DNA of 64,000 nucleotides from Actinoplanes sp. L3-i22 (GTDB lineage: Bacteria; Actinomycetota; Actinomycetes; Mycobacteriales; Micromonosporaceae): the NCBI RefSeq assembly GCF_019704555.1, contig NZ_AP024745.1, forward strand, positions 9,122,501-9,186,500, written 5' to 3'. Positions 25,617-34,379 of this stretch are shown in pieces (position 1 is the first letter of the stretch; each line of letters starts with the position of its first letter). Made by a program: the position numbers and the translations under genes. The notes beneath the pieces are model-generated. The model ran no database searches and was not told the origin of the DNA. It saw nothing but the letters and a program-made list of their open reading frames with translations.

Positions 25617-27224
25617 TCACTCTTGACGGATCGGGCGCAACGCGCCGCTAGTTAGACCGTCACGAGCGCGGCCGATGGCGTCCAGGCCGGCCCGACTCAG
25701 CTCGTGAAGCGCGGTCTCAGCCTCGTCGAGCGCGCGGAAGGCAGCGCCGTAGGCTCGTTGATCCTCGATTCCCATCTGCGGAATCCGCGCACCCCGAACG
25801 TCGACCCGATACGTTCCACTGCCACTGGTATTTCGCGAAGCATTCGAACCGCCTCGCAGGAAACCTTGCAAATAGTCGGTATCGAGCTGATCACTGACCG
25901 AGGCGGCCGTTTTATCGCTGACCTCCACAAGGCCGGCACGTGCCAGATCAGAAATCCGCAGCGTTCCGCCTTCGATGACACCGGATCCAGCGGAGAGTTC
26001 CGGGATAGTCTCCGCTACATGCCGCAGCCGACTCAACAGCAGATCTCGGGCCGTCGCGTATTCATCGAGGTGCTCGGCTGGCATATGAGTGACAGGCGTC
26101 AGGTCGACCTCCTCGTCCAGAAGGTCGATCACCGACACGTCCACTACCCTGGCCGCCTCAAGTACCAGCAGCTCGTCTGGGTCAGCGGCAGTTAGGTCAA
26201 CCATGCGAATCACGGAAGACGGGCGCTGATCGGCCGGCAGCCGCTTCAAGATCCAGAGATGCATCGGCTGCGCATGAGAGGCAACCAGGCCGGCCGGCAA
26301 TGCCACCACCTGCTCCAAGGCGCCTGCCCGAAGAATTTCCGACCTGATTCGTTTACCCGCGCGCCGATAAGCAACCGACGGCGACATCACTATTATCAGC
26401 CGACCGCCGGGCACCACGTGCGCGTAACAATGCTGGAGCCAGGCGAGTTCGCCTTCCGCCTTTGTCGGGGCTCCGAATTCCCATCTCGAATCGACCAGCA
26501 GGCTGTCACGGCCCCAGTCCGTCAGACCCACCGGCGGATCACAGAGCACCAGATCCGCGCGAAGATCGGGCCACAGATCGGCCTGCAAGGAATCGCCGAC
26601 CCGAACCTCGACCTCAGCGCCGCGCAACGCCGCACGCGCTCGTGCCAGCCTCGCCGCTGATCCGCCGAGTTCCTGACCCACCAGCCTGGCGTCGGCAGCG
26701 AACGGCAACAGCAACGAGCCCGCGCCGCAGGCTGGGTCAAACACGACTCTGGCAGCATCGCCAGCGAAGTGCGCCACAGCAGCAGCCAGACGGCGAGTGG
26801 TGAGTGCGCCTCCGGCGGCGATGATGCGGTCGGTGAATGCCTCGACGACCTCGATCGGGGACGACTGACCGGCCATCCCCTGTACCCGTAGTCGCGTCGA
26901 CTCGTCGTACCGACCACCGTTGCCGCCAGTGAAGATCTCCGCCAGGTCGGCGACGCCGGCAATCATGTCGTCGCCGTAGTGGGCTCGCAGTTCCTGCCAG
27001 ACCAGAACCTCGTCGGAGACGTCGGAGCTCTTCCGCTGTCGGTCGAGCCAGTCCGTCACGTCGGAGAGCGCGAACAGCGCGTTGCGTCCGCCGCCAACAG
27101 GTTCGGGGAAGTCTGCATGGCGCCGGCGCCAGTTGGAGACCGCGGCTCGGGTCACGCCGGCCAGGCGCGCCACTTCCGCCGCGGAGATCAACCTGCTGCT
27201 CGAACCAGAAGTCTGGGCATCCAC
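25617..27224 (-). CDS. HTH - N6 DNA methyltransferase - specificity domain fusion
   Basis: A 535-residue protein with GTG start. Residues about 12-65 are a MerR/AlpA-like helix-turn-helix (ISAAEVARLAGVTRAAVSNWRRR, then a LSDVTDWLDRQ wing). Residues about 130-350 are a HsdM-type N6-methyltransferase: DPACGAGSLLLPF motif I, and motif IV LCDPPVGLTDWG. Motif IV normally ends in F, Y or W; valine here would weaken base stacking. The C-terminus (VRGARIPQMGIEDQRAYGAAFRALDEAETAL) looks like a HsdS-type recognition segment with its helix. It stands alone 331 bp before the kinase-helicase gene and is divergent from the pPIWI-RE operon. The HTH could repress its own and the divergent promoter (inference). 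TACTGT lies 6 nt before the GTG, so a leaderless transcript is possible. Confidence 0.82.
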   Translation of the reverse strand: MDAQTSGSSSRLISAAEVARLAGVTRAAVSNWRRRHADFPEPVGGGRNALFALSDVTDWLDRQRKSSDVSDEVLVWQELRAHYGDDMIAGVADLAEIFTGGNGGRYDESTRLRVQGMAGQSSPIEVVEAFTDRIIAAGGALTTRRLAAAVAHFAGDAARVVFDPACGAGSLLLPFAADARLVGQELGGSAARLARARAALRGAEVEVRVGDSLQADLWPDLRADLVLCDPPVGLTDWGRDSLLVDSRWEFGAPTKAEGELAWLQHCYAHVVPGGRLIIVMSPSVAYRRAGKRIRSEILRAGALEQVVALPAGLVASHAQPMHLWILKRLPADQRPSSVIRMVDLTAADPDELLVLEAARVVDVSVIDLLDEEVDLTPVTHMPAEHLDEYATARDLLLSRLRHVAETIPELSAGSGVIEGGTLRISDLARAGLVEVSDKTAASVSDQLDTDYLQGFLRGGSNASRNTSGSGTYRVDVRGARIPQMGIEDQRAYGAAFRALDEAETALHELSRAGLDAIGRARDGLTSGALRPIRQE

Positions 27225-27266
27225 AACCTGACAGTACAGGCAAATGCCGTCGGACCCGCTAACAGT

Positions 27267-27275
27267 GTCAACACA
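27267..27275 (-). promoter_or_regulatory. TGTGTTGAC half-site before the HTH-methyltransferase
   Basis: On the minus strand the nonamer TGTGTTGAC occurs about 43 bp upstream of the methyltransferase start. The same nonamer is in the inverted repeats at 27342 and 35420. Here the second arm is not conserved, so it is a weaker candidate operator. Confidence 0.4.
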
Positions 27276-27341
27276 TCTTCGCAGCTAAAGCCATCTACTG
27301 AGCTTTCCGGTCGCCGCGTGAGCCTATGCAAACCTAATTCT

Positions 27342-27364
27342 TTGTGTTGACGACGCCAACACAA
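27342..27364. promoter_or_regulatory. Perfect inverted repeat (operator candidate) before the pPIWI-RE operon
   Basis: TTGTGTTG (27342-27349) and CAACACAA (27357-27364) are exact reverse complements over a 7-bp spacer. The repeat includes TTGAC, a -35-like core, and lies 58 bp before the chosen start of the first pPIWI-RE gene. The inner part TGTGTTGAC-NN-CGCCAAC recurs at 35420-35437 before another operon. Confidence 0.65.
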
Positions 27365-27421
27365 AATGCTCTCATGGATGTCAGTTGCTTTTGCTTGGCA
27401 AGCCGAGAGGACCTGCAACCC

Positions 27422-28510
27422 GTGACCACACCATCGGAACGGATCGTCGTGGCTCAGCTGGCCAGCGGCATCCTCGAATACGGCAACGCTGTCACGGCCG
27501 GGGCCGCTGCACGACTCCCCTATCCGGGGAATCTCCAGTTGGCACTCGACCGTCTGACCCTGATCGCCTGGCGCCAAGGGGTCGGCCCGCCCGGAAGCGT
27601 CGTCGAGCTGCTCCAGCTGGCGTCGAGGCCGTTCGGTGACTGGGAGATCCGGCTGCCGGATGCCGATGTGGACCCCGAGGAGTCCCTGCTCGCGTATGGC
27701 AAGCCCACCGCCACCTGCGAGGAGCTCGGCACCCTCCGCGGCGACGTGGAGGGTGAGATGCGAGAGAACGCGCTGCTGCGAGCCGTAATGGACAAGACAC
27801 GGGCGGCAGGCGCTCCGGACTCGTACGTCGCCTTTCGCAGGTTGCTCATCGAGCGGCCCGCGATCACCGCGCTGGAACTGGACACCAAGCTCGCCGATCC
27901 CGCGCTGGCGATCGTCGCCGCGGAGCTGCGCCAGGCGTACCCGGAAGTTCCGCCGGAGGCGAAAGCCGACGGCATCGTCCGGACGTGCGCCGGCTGCAAC
28001 GGGCTGCGACTCCCGCTGGACGACGACCGCACCTTTGTGTGCGAGGACGAGTCATGCCCCGCGCCGGGAACCCCCGGCCGCAGTCATCCCGCCGCAGAAG
28101 GTGTGCACTGGCTCCGGCGTGAGCTGCGCACGTTCATCACCGGCCCCGGCCGGGCGGAATTGCGGATCGCGGAGGCGGTCGCCGCGATGGGCGTACCGGC
28201 GCAGTTGTGGCCTGATTTTGATTCTTGCGACGTAACCGTCTTCGCCGATCGTCCCTGGGTGGCGGACGTCAAGGCCTGGCGCAATCCCACTCGACTGGGC
28301 CGCAGCCTGCGGGAGAAGTTGTTCACCGTTCCGCCGGACGCGGAGCGGGCGTTCATCGTGATCGGCCGAGAACAGGTCAAGGCACATCCCCGCTACATAG
28401 CGCTGCTTTGCCGCGCCTGTCCTGATGTGAAGCCCGGCAAACGGGTCGTCGCGGTCTCCGAGAAGCAGTTCCTGGACTACGTACGCGAGCGAGCGGAGAA
28501 ACAGCCGTGA
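27422..28510 (+). CDS. pPIWI-RE-associated PD-(D/E)XK restriction endonuclease
   Basis: About 362 residues from GTG 27422 (GAGAGGA 10 nt upstream). ATG 27374 is possible but has no ribosome site and sits close to the operator. The N-terminal two-thirds is helical. A zinc knuckle is visible (RTCAGCNGL then FVCEDESCP). Near the C-terminus, DSCDVTVFADRPWVADVKAW gives the D, D-x-K core of a PD-(D/E)XK nuclease. This is the REase partner of the three-gene pPIWI-RE module predicted by comparative genomics to restrict invading DNA through R-loops. Its stop overlaps the helicase start (GTGA), so the module is translationally coupled. Confidence 0.8.
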   Translation: MTTPSERIVVAQLASGILEYGNAVTAGAAARLPYPGNLQLALDRLTLIAWRQGVGPPGSVVELLQLASRPFGDWEIRLPDADVDPEESLLAYGKPTATCEELGTLRGDVEGEMRENALLRAVMDKTRAAGAPDSYVAFRRLLIERPAITALELDTKLADPALAIVAAELRQAYPEVPPEAKADGIVRTCAGCNGLRLPLDDDRTFVCEDESCPAPGTPGRSHPAAEGVHWLRRELRTFITGPGRAELRIAEAVAAMGVPAQLWPDFDSCDVTVFADRPWVADVKAWRNPTRLGRSLREKLFTVPPDAERAFIVIGREQVKAHPRYIALLCRACPDVKPGKRVVAVSEKQFLDYVRERAEKQP

Positions 28511-31500
28511 GGCAGATCCGAAATGTGCACGCGCGATTCCGCCGTGCGCTGGACCGCGCCTATGAACCCGCGGACAACCAGCCGCCGGCCAGCCGGCTGA
28601 TGGACATCGAGCTCTCGCTCTACCTGCTGGAGACCGTGGCCACCGGCCAGTCGGCCGCCGGGGTGCCGGCGCTGCTCGACGGCTACCGCGCGGTGTGGGA
28701 CTCGGTCATCGAGGTGCCTGCGGATGCCTTCACCCGGCTGGCGAACGCGCGCACCGTCCTCTGGCCCAATCAGCGTTCCTACGGCTGGGACAGCGCCCTT
28801 CGCGACTACCTGTCGACGCCGCCGGACGTCCGCGGCTACCGTCTCGACGAGCTCGGGCGCCCGGTGCGTCTGGAGTGCCGGCTCGCACCGGACCGCTGGG
28901 CTTGGTACGAGCAGATCCTGACCACGCCGCTGCCGTTCGCCCCGACCATGGCCAGGACGGCGGAGCCCGGGCCGCACCGGATGCGTTCAACCGCCCGCGG
29001 CGTCGGGGTGAACATCCCCGCCGATCTGCCTCCGGCACCGGAGCCGGAACTCCACGACCTGAGCGTTCGGCAACGCGAGCCGCTCGAGGTGACATGGGCG
29101 GATCTGGAGGCGACCGCTGCCCGGATGGATGCCACCGATCGGCACCTCGGCTTCGGTGACAGCCGGTGGGCCGAGCGGCTGCGGGACGTGACCCTCCAGG
29201 TACGGCAGGCCGACGACACCTTCCAGGACGGCACCATCCTGCGCATCGATCGGATGCTGCACCTGGTCGGCATGGTCAGCGTCGGCAAGAGCACGCTGGT
29301 CCTGGTCCTGGCGGTCTGGGCAGCACAGCACGGCCGCCGGGTGACGATCGTGGTCGGCGACAATTCTTCCGCGCTGCGCGCATCGAACGACCTTTCCCGG
29401 TACGACGATGTGCTCGCTGCTCCGGTGATGGGCCAGAATCGCAAGCGGCACGCCGAGCGCCTGCACCGGCTTCAGCCGCCTGCCCCGGGTCGGCTGCTGC
29501 CGCGCGCCCCGTACGGATTCGACCTGGTCAGCACCGCATGCGCGCTCGACGGTATCCGGGAGACCGCAACGCCACTGGGTGTCCGTGAGGCGCCCTGCCA
29601 GGACTTGATCGCAACGGACGGCGAGGAGCCCGCGGACGGGTGGCGCAGTGGTACCCGGCGGGTGTGCCCGCTGTGGCACCGTTGTCAGCGCCATGAAGCC
29701 GCGCGCCGGCTGGTCGACGCGAACGTCTGGATCGCCACACCGTGGAGTCTCGTCCACACCCGGGTGCCGGATCCGCTCTCGGCGGATCAGATGCGCTACC
29801 TCGAAGCCGCCTGGCGCCGCAGCGACCTGATCCTCGTCGACGAGGCCGACCAGGTGCAGACGAATCTGGACGCGATGTTCGCCAGTTCCCAGGTCTTGCT
29901 GGGGCCGAGCGACGAGGCGTGGATCGACGAGATCGACGCCCGGGTCCGGGAGAAGTTGCGCGTCGCTGGACGGGCGCAGGTCAGATCCAGGCAGATTCGT
30001 CGCTTCACACTCGCGCTGAACAACGCGCGCACCGCTGCGGACATCATCTATCAGCTGTTGCATCGCGACCGGGTGCGGGCGGGCCGGCCGGTGCTCAGTT
30101 GGGTCGACCCGAACTACTTCACGGCTTGGTCGCTGTTCGACAACCTGGCCCGGGACTGGGCCGGGTTGGGCTCACAGCGCGATCCGGGCTGGGACGACGA
30201 CAAGCTCTACCAGTTGCTGCGTACGGAGTTCAACGAGTTCATCGATGCGCCGACCGACGCCTCGACCGGCGAGATCGCGCCGGGTATCGCGCGCCTCGCC
30301 GAGGTGCTGCTCTCCAACACCGAGGAGGAGACCCGCGAGGCCAACGTACGACGCTGGCTGACCGAGCTGACCGGTCGTGAGCTGACCGGAGGCATGAAGG
30401 TCGCGCCGTCCGACATCGACCGCAACGTGTGGCGGCTCGAACTCGCCGTGGCGGTGGCGGTCCTGGTCAACCGGCTCAACCTGATGCTCACCATGTGGCC
30501 TGAGGTCGCTGCGGAGCTCGAGCTCTTCGACACGTTGCCGGCCGAGGTACGCCGCGCTCCGGTCGACCTCGCGGTCGCGGTGCCGGAGTCACCGATGGGC
30601 AATGTGCTCGGATTCCAGTACGTGGAGGACGAACCGACCCGGCGCGACGGCGAGCTCGGCGAGTTCCGGTTCTTCCGCTACACCGGTGTCGGCCGGGCGC
30701 TGCTCGTTCGCATGCCGGAGCTCTTCCCCGCGGACGGGCACGGACCGAATGTCCTCTTGTTGTCCGGAACGAGCTGGGCCGGTACTTCGCCGCGCTACCA
30801 CATCGACGTACCGGTCAATGGCATTCTGCGGCCCACCGCGGAGAAGCTCGCCGAGATCAACCGGACGACGTTTGCCCTCGACCTGCAGCACACCGGTGAG
30901 CACAGCACGCCGATCTGGGTCTCCGGCCGATTCGGTGAGGCGCGTGCTTCTGCGCTCCGGCAGATGGTGGAGGCCCTGACACGGCCCGGACCGGGGCTAC
31001 AGCGGCTGAACCGGCTCGAGCGGGAACGCGCAGCTCTGCCCGATAACCGGAAGAAGATCATGCTGCTGGTCGGCAGTTATGCGGAGGCACGCACGGTCAC
31101 CGAAGAGATCCGGAGGCTGAAGTCGTCCTGGAGCGATCAGGTTCGCTGTCTCGTCGGCGACGACGAGCAGGAGAGCGGCTGGGACGACGCCCACCTGCTG
31201 CGCCGCTTCGCCGTCTCCGATTTCGGCACTGATGACGCCTGGCTGCTGGTCGCGCCGATCCTCGCCGTGGAGCGCGGGCACAACATCCTCAACGAGGAGG
31301 GTGTCGCCGCCATCGGCGCCGCCTTCTTCCTGGTACGTCCGCATCCGCGTCCGAAGGACCTCGGCTACGTCACCCAGCGGATCAACCAATACGCGCTGGA
31401 GCAGATGCGTCCGCAGCGTATCGATCTCGAGTGCGCTGAGCACGACCGTCTCGCCGAGGCGGGCCGGCAACGCCGCCGGACGGCGCACCGGCAGTGGCGG

Positions 31501-31842
31501 CGGCTGCTGCACGCCATGGTCGCCTACAGCCGGCTGCACGACGACGAGCGCAACCGGGTCGCGTGGACTCAACTGGTGACGATCTGGCAGGTCGTCGGTC
31601 GCCTGCTGCGCGGTGGCCAGGCCGCGAAGATCTACTTCTGCGACGCGGCCTTCGCACCGAACACCGCGCGGCGTAGCGACAACATCGCGGACATCGACGA
31701 CGCGAGCACCAGCCTGCTGCTCGGCATGCGTGCGGTGCTCGACCCGTATTTCGCACCGGCCGGCGACGACGCCGATCGCCACCTCGTACAGGCGCTGTAC
31801 CAGCCGCTGCACCGAGCCCTCACCAAGATGGGAGATCACTGA
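28507..31842 (+). CDS. DinG/XPD-like helicase of the pPIWI-RE module
   Basis: A 1111-residue SF2 helicase with a GTG start coupled to the nuclease gene. After about 240 N-terminal residues of unknown fold comes Walker A LVGMVSVGKSTLV (near 253-265), and a DEAD-like Walker B LILVDEADQ (near 440). Between them are four cysteines (STACALDG, EAPCQDL, RVCPLWHRC), placed as in the Fe-S domain of XPD/DinG helicases, so a [4Fe-4S] cluster is likely. The C-terminal lobe has LLVGSYAEARTVTEEI, VAPILAVERGHNIL and WQVVGRLLRGGQAAKIYF. It should unwind DNA or RNA-DNA hybrids for the pPIWI-RE protein encoded next. The stop precedes that start by 1 nt. Confidence 0.85.
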   Translation: MRQIRNVHARFRRALDRAYEPADNQPPASRLMDIELSLYLLETVATGQSAAGVPALLDGYRAVWDSVIEVPADAFTRLANARTVLWPNQRSYGWDSALRDYLSTPPDVRGYRLDELGRPVRLECRLAPDRWAWYEQILTTPLPFAPTMARTAEPGPHRMRSTARGVGVNIPADLPPAPEPELHDLSVRQREPLEVTWADLEATAARMDATDRHLGFGDSRWAERLRDVTLQVRQADDTFQDGTILRIDRMLHLVGMVSVGKSTLVLVLAVWAAQHGRRVTIVVGDNSSALRASNDLSRYDDVLAAPVMGQNRKRHAERLHRLQPPAPGRLLPRAPYGFDLVSTACALDGIRETATPLGVREAPCQDLIATDGEEPADGWRSGTRRVCPLWHRCQRHEAARRLVDANVWIATPWSLVHTRVPDPLSADQMRYLEAAWRRSDLILVDEADQVQTNLDAMFASSQVLLGPSDEAWIDEIDARVREKLRVAGRAQVRSRQIRRFTLALNNARTAADIIYQLLHRDRVRAGRPVLSWVDPNYFTAWSLFDNLARDWAGLGSQRDPGWDDDKLYQLLRTEFNEFIDAPTDASTGEIAPGIARLAEVLLSNTEEETREANVRRWLTELTGRELTGGMKVAPSDIDRNVWRLELAVAVAVLVNRLNLMLTMWPEVAAELELFDTLPAEVRRAPVDLAVAVPESPMGNVLGFQYVEDEPTRRDGELGEFRFFRYTGVGRALLVRMPELFPADGHGPNVLLLSGTSWAGTSPRYHIDVPVNGILRPTAEKLAEINRTTFALDLQHTGEHSTPIWVSGRFGEARASALRQMVEALTRPGPGLQRLNRLERERAALPDNRKKIMLLVGSYAEARTVTEEIRRLKSSWSDQVRCLVGDDEQESGWDDAHLLRRFAVSDFGTDDAWLLVAPILAVERGHNILNEEGVAAIGAAFFLVRPHPRPKDLGYVTQRINQYALEQMRPQRIDLECAEHDRLAEAGRQRRRTAHRQWRRLLHAMVAYSRLHDDERNRVAWTQLVTIWQVVGRLLRGGQAAKIYFCDAAFAPNTARRSDNIADIDDASTSLLLGMRAVLDPYFAPAGDDADRHLVQALYQPLHRALTKMGDH

Positions 31843-31843
31843 C

Positions 31844-34375
31844 ATGGCCCCTCGCTACGACCACCTCGCTGTCACCGTCCTTCGCCTCGACCCGGAGCAC
31901 CCGATCGAGCGGGACTACTACGTGATGCGCTTTCCCGGGCGGTGGAAGGAACCCCTGCGCGCCCTGGCCCAGGTTCGTCGGCCCGGTGGCCCGGTCAGCG
32001 TTCCGATCGTCGCGTTGAACGAGGCGATCACGGCGCTGGTCCCGGATTGCGTGGTCACGCTCACCCGCGCAGGTCAGGGCGATCAGGATGAGGACTGGCT
32101 GCTTGCCTACCGAGAGGTCAACCCGATTGCGCTTTTCAACTTGGTCGCGCACTGGGTGCGTGCGCAGCGGGCGGAACCGGAACAGATCAGCCGCACCCTC
32201 GCACAGCTCAGCGCCGATGATCTCGCCTGGTCACCGGTCCGGATCGACCTGACCGCGCGGGACCGGCAGTCGCAGCTGATCCGGCTGCTGCCGATGGAGA
32301 TCGCCGCGTCGCTGTCTCGGCCCGACGTTCACTGTCCCCACGGCAACCTGCGATTCGTGCGCTGCCCGACGACCACGGGCGCCGAGTTGATGTCGTGGCC
32401 ACCGCAGGGGATGGAGGAGGGCCGGCCGTTCTCGGTGAAGATCGGAATCACCGCTCAGACGGTTCCCACCAGCAACGATGAACTGCTGGTCTACCTCAAT
32501 TTCGGAGTACGGCGGTGGCTTCCGGCAAGCGGTCACCTCGCCTTCGATCACGGGCACTCGGTCTACCTGGCGCCGACCGTGCCATACCTCAGTGGGCTGG
32601 AGAACTCCCGGCACTTCGGCACTGCGCGGATCAAGCGCCGACCCGTCAAGGACGAGGCGGGTAAGACGACCTGGCTTCCGCGCTGGGATGACGACTTGGC
32701 CGGCGTACTCGAACAGGCCGGCTGCCTGAGCCGCCTTCCTGATCCCGAGCAGCTCGTCAACTCCCCGGTCGAGTACCTGCAGCGCACGGGCGACGCTGCT
32801 GCGCTCGTCTACCGCAACGGCATGGTCAAAGGCCGGCGGGAGCGGGTGAGTGCAGGTCTTCCGCTGGTCGACCGGGTACCGGTGATGCGCTGGGCGGCGG
32901 CCGAGTTGGCGCCACACCTGCAGCAGGTGACCGACCTGCCGCGCGAGAAGTGCACGGTCTATCGCGGACTGGCCGGCATTGCCGAAGGCGCCCTGTCCCC
33001 CATCGACCTCAGTTCCACCGTGGGCTCCCGTCTCACGGTCGAGTTGCTCACCGACAACGACGCGACCGTCCAGTACGCACTCGATCGGCTCAGCTACCGG
33101 CTGGGCGCCGCGTTGCCGGCAGCACAGGAATTGAACGGGGCGGACTCGGTCACGGTGACCGGCGCGTTGACCGTCACCGTTCGCAGGGTCCCGAACGGCG
33201 CCATCCGGGCCGACCTGGATCGAGCCGGGCGTAGCCAACCGCAGGCCGTACAAGACCGGGCCGACCTCATCGCGGAGCAGCTTCGCCCGGCCAAGGAACC
33301 GACTGTCGCCCTGGTGGAGATCGGCGGCCAGGACGAGTACGACGGCTCCAACCGGCGGGCGGATCCGAAGTTCGCCATTCGGCACGGTCTGCTTCTGACC
33401 GGGCGGCTGAGTCAGTTCGTCACTCCGGTCACAGATCCCTGGAGTGCGGGCTCCGGAGCCGACCGCGAGCGTTGCAGCGCCGCGGTCGACGAGCTGTTCC
33501 GTCAGCTCGGCGTGCGTCCTACGCCCCTTCCGGAGCCGGCGACCGGCACTCTGGAACAGCGCCCCGCCCTACTTGCGCTCTGGATGATCCGCCAGAACAA
33601 GGGCCGGACCTGGGGTGTACAACGGCAGGTGCCGATCGCCGTGCTGGTCGACCCGACCGGCTGCCAGGTGCAGATCCGTGCGCCCAAGGTGCCCTGGCAG
33701 CCCCTGCACACCGGGCTCATCGAGATCGGCCGGACGTACGTCAACGTCGACCTCAAATATGGGGCGGACGAGACGGTGCGGTTCGTCAAGGACACGATCG
33801 ACGAAGTCATCGCGAGCTTCCCGGACACACTCCTGCTGACCCAGGCACAGAACCTGCGCGGCCCGTGGAAGGCGCTCACGAACCGCCAACTGGAGCTCGA
33901 CAGCTTGGTGTTCGGCACCACGAAGGTTCCCATGAAGGAGCTGTTGGGCCTGCGTCATGTCCGGGTACGGACCGTCGAGGGCGGTGAGACACCGGAGTGC
34001 TACGGCGTGGCCGGAAACGACACCGGACAACCCGGCGGTCTGTGGCGCTACCTCGTCGATCGGCTCTACGGCAGTACCACCGGGAAGCCGGTCACCCAAA
34101 CCAGCGCGCTCAAGGGCGCGTCGAAGGTCATCGCCGGCGAACATCAGGGAAAGCCGACGGCGCCGCGGCCTCAGGGCAACGTCTGGAACGCCCAGTTCGT
34201 GGAGCTGTTCGTGGCCGGCCTCCAGGACGGTGACCGGCCGGAGCACTGGGCGGCGCTGGCCCATGACCTCCGCAACGGCGCGCCTTACGTCCGCGATGCC
34301 ACGATTCTCCCGTGGCCACTGCACCTGGCCTACCAGATCGAGGAGTACCTGCTGCCCGCCAAGATCTCGGGTTGA
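31844..34375 (+). CDS. pPIWI-RE protein (prokaryotic Piwi-family, R/E type)
   Basis: An 843-residue protein starting at ATG 31844 with GGAGA 8 nt upstream. The N-terminal half has a long beta-rich region (RPFSVKIGITAQTVP, VYLNFGVRRWLP). The C-terminal RNase H/Piwi part includes TVALVEIGGQDEYDG, RADPKFAIRHGLLLTGRLSQF, the VPIAVLVDPTG strand and the end motif VWNAQFVELFVAG, HDLRNG, LHLAYQIEEYLL. In pPIWI-RE proteins the conserved Arg and Glu near the C-terminus replace part of the guide-binding or catalytic site; candidates here are the Arg of HDLRNG and the Glu pair of QIEEYLL. The family is predicted to bind nucleic acid guides with its helicase and nuclease partners. No MID/PAZ of classical Argonaute is evident. 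Confidence 0.85.
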   Translation: MAPRYDHLAVTVLRLDPEHPIERDYYVMRFPGRWKEPLRALAQVRRPGGPVSVPIVALNEAITALVPDCVVTLTRAGQGDQDEDWLLAYREVNPIALFNLVAHWVRAQRAEPEQISRTLAQLSADDLAWSPVRIDLTARDRQSQLIRLLPMEIAASLSRPDVHCPHGNLRFVRCPTTTGAELMSWPPQGMEEGRPFSVKIGITAQTVPTSNDELLVYLNFGVRRWLPASGHLAFDHGHSVYLAPTVPYLSGLENSRHFGTARIKRRPVKDEAGKTTWLPRWDDDLAGVLEQAGCLSRLPDPEQLVNSPVEYLQRTGDAAALVYRNGMVKGRRERVSAGLPLVDRVPVMRWAAAELAPHLQQVTDLPREKCTVYRGLAGIAEGALSPIDLSSTVGSRLTVELLTDNDATVQYALDRLSYRLGAALPAAQELNGADSVTVTGALTVTVRRVPNGAIRADLDRAGRSQPQAVQDRADLIAEQLRPAKEPTVALVEIGGQDEYDGSNRRADPKFAIRHGLLLTGRLSQFVTPVTDPWSAGSGADRERCSAAVDELFRQLGVRPTPLPEPATGTLEQRPALLALWMIRQNKGRTWGVQRQVPIAVLVDPTGCQVQIRAPKVPWQPLHTGLIEIGRTYVNVDLKYGADETVRFVKDTIDEVIASFPDTLLLTQAQNLRGPWKALTNRQLELDSLVFGTTKVPMKELLGLRHVRVRTVEGGETPECYGVAGNDTGQPGGLWRYLVDRLYGSTTGKPVTQTSALKGASKVIAGEHQGKPTAPRPQGNVWNAQFVELFVAGLQDGDRPEHWAALAHDLRNGAPYVRDATILPWPLHLAYQIEEYLLPAKISG

Positions 34376-34379
34376 GCCG

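Noticed and set aside
27422..34375. Annotation as a classical Argonaute (pAgo) system
   Set aside because: No PAZ/MID pattern is seen; gene partners (DinG-like helicase and REase) fit the pPIWI-RE module.
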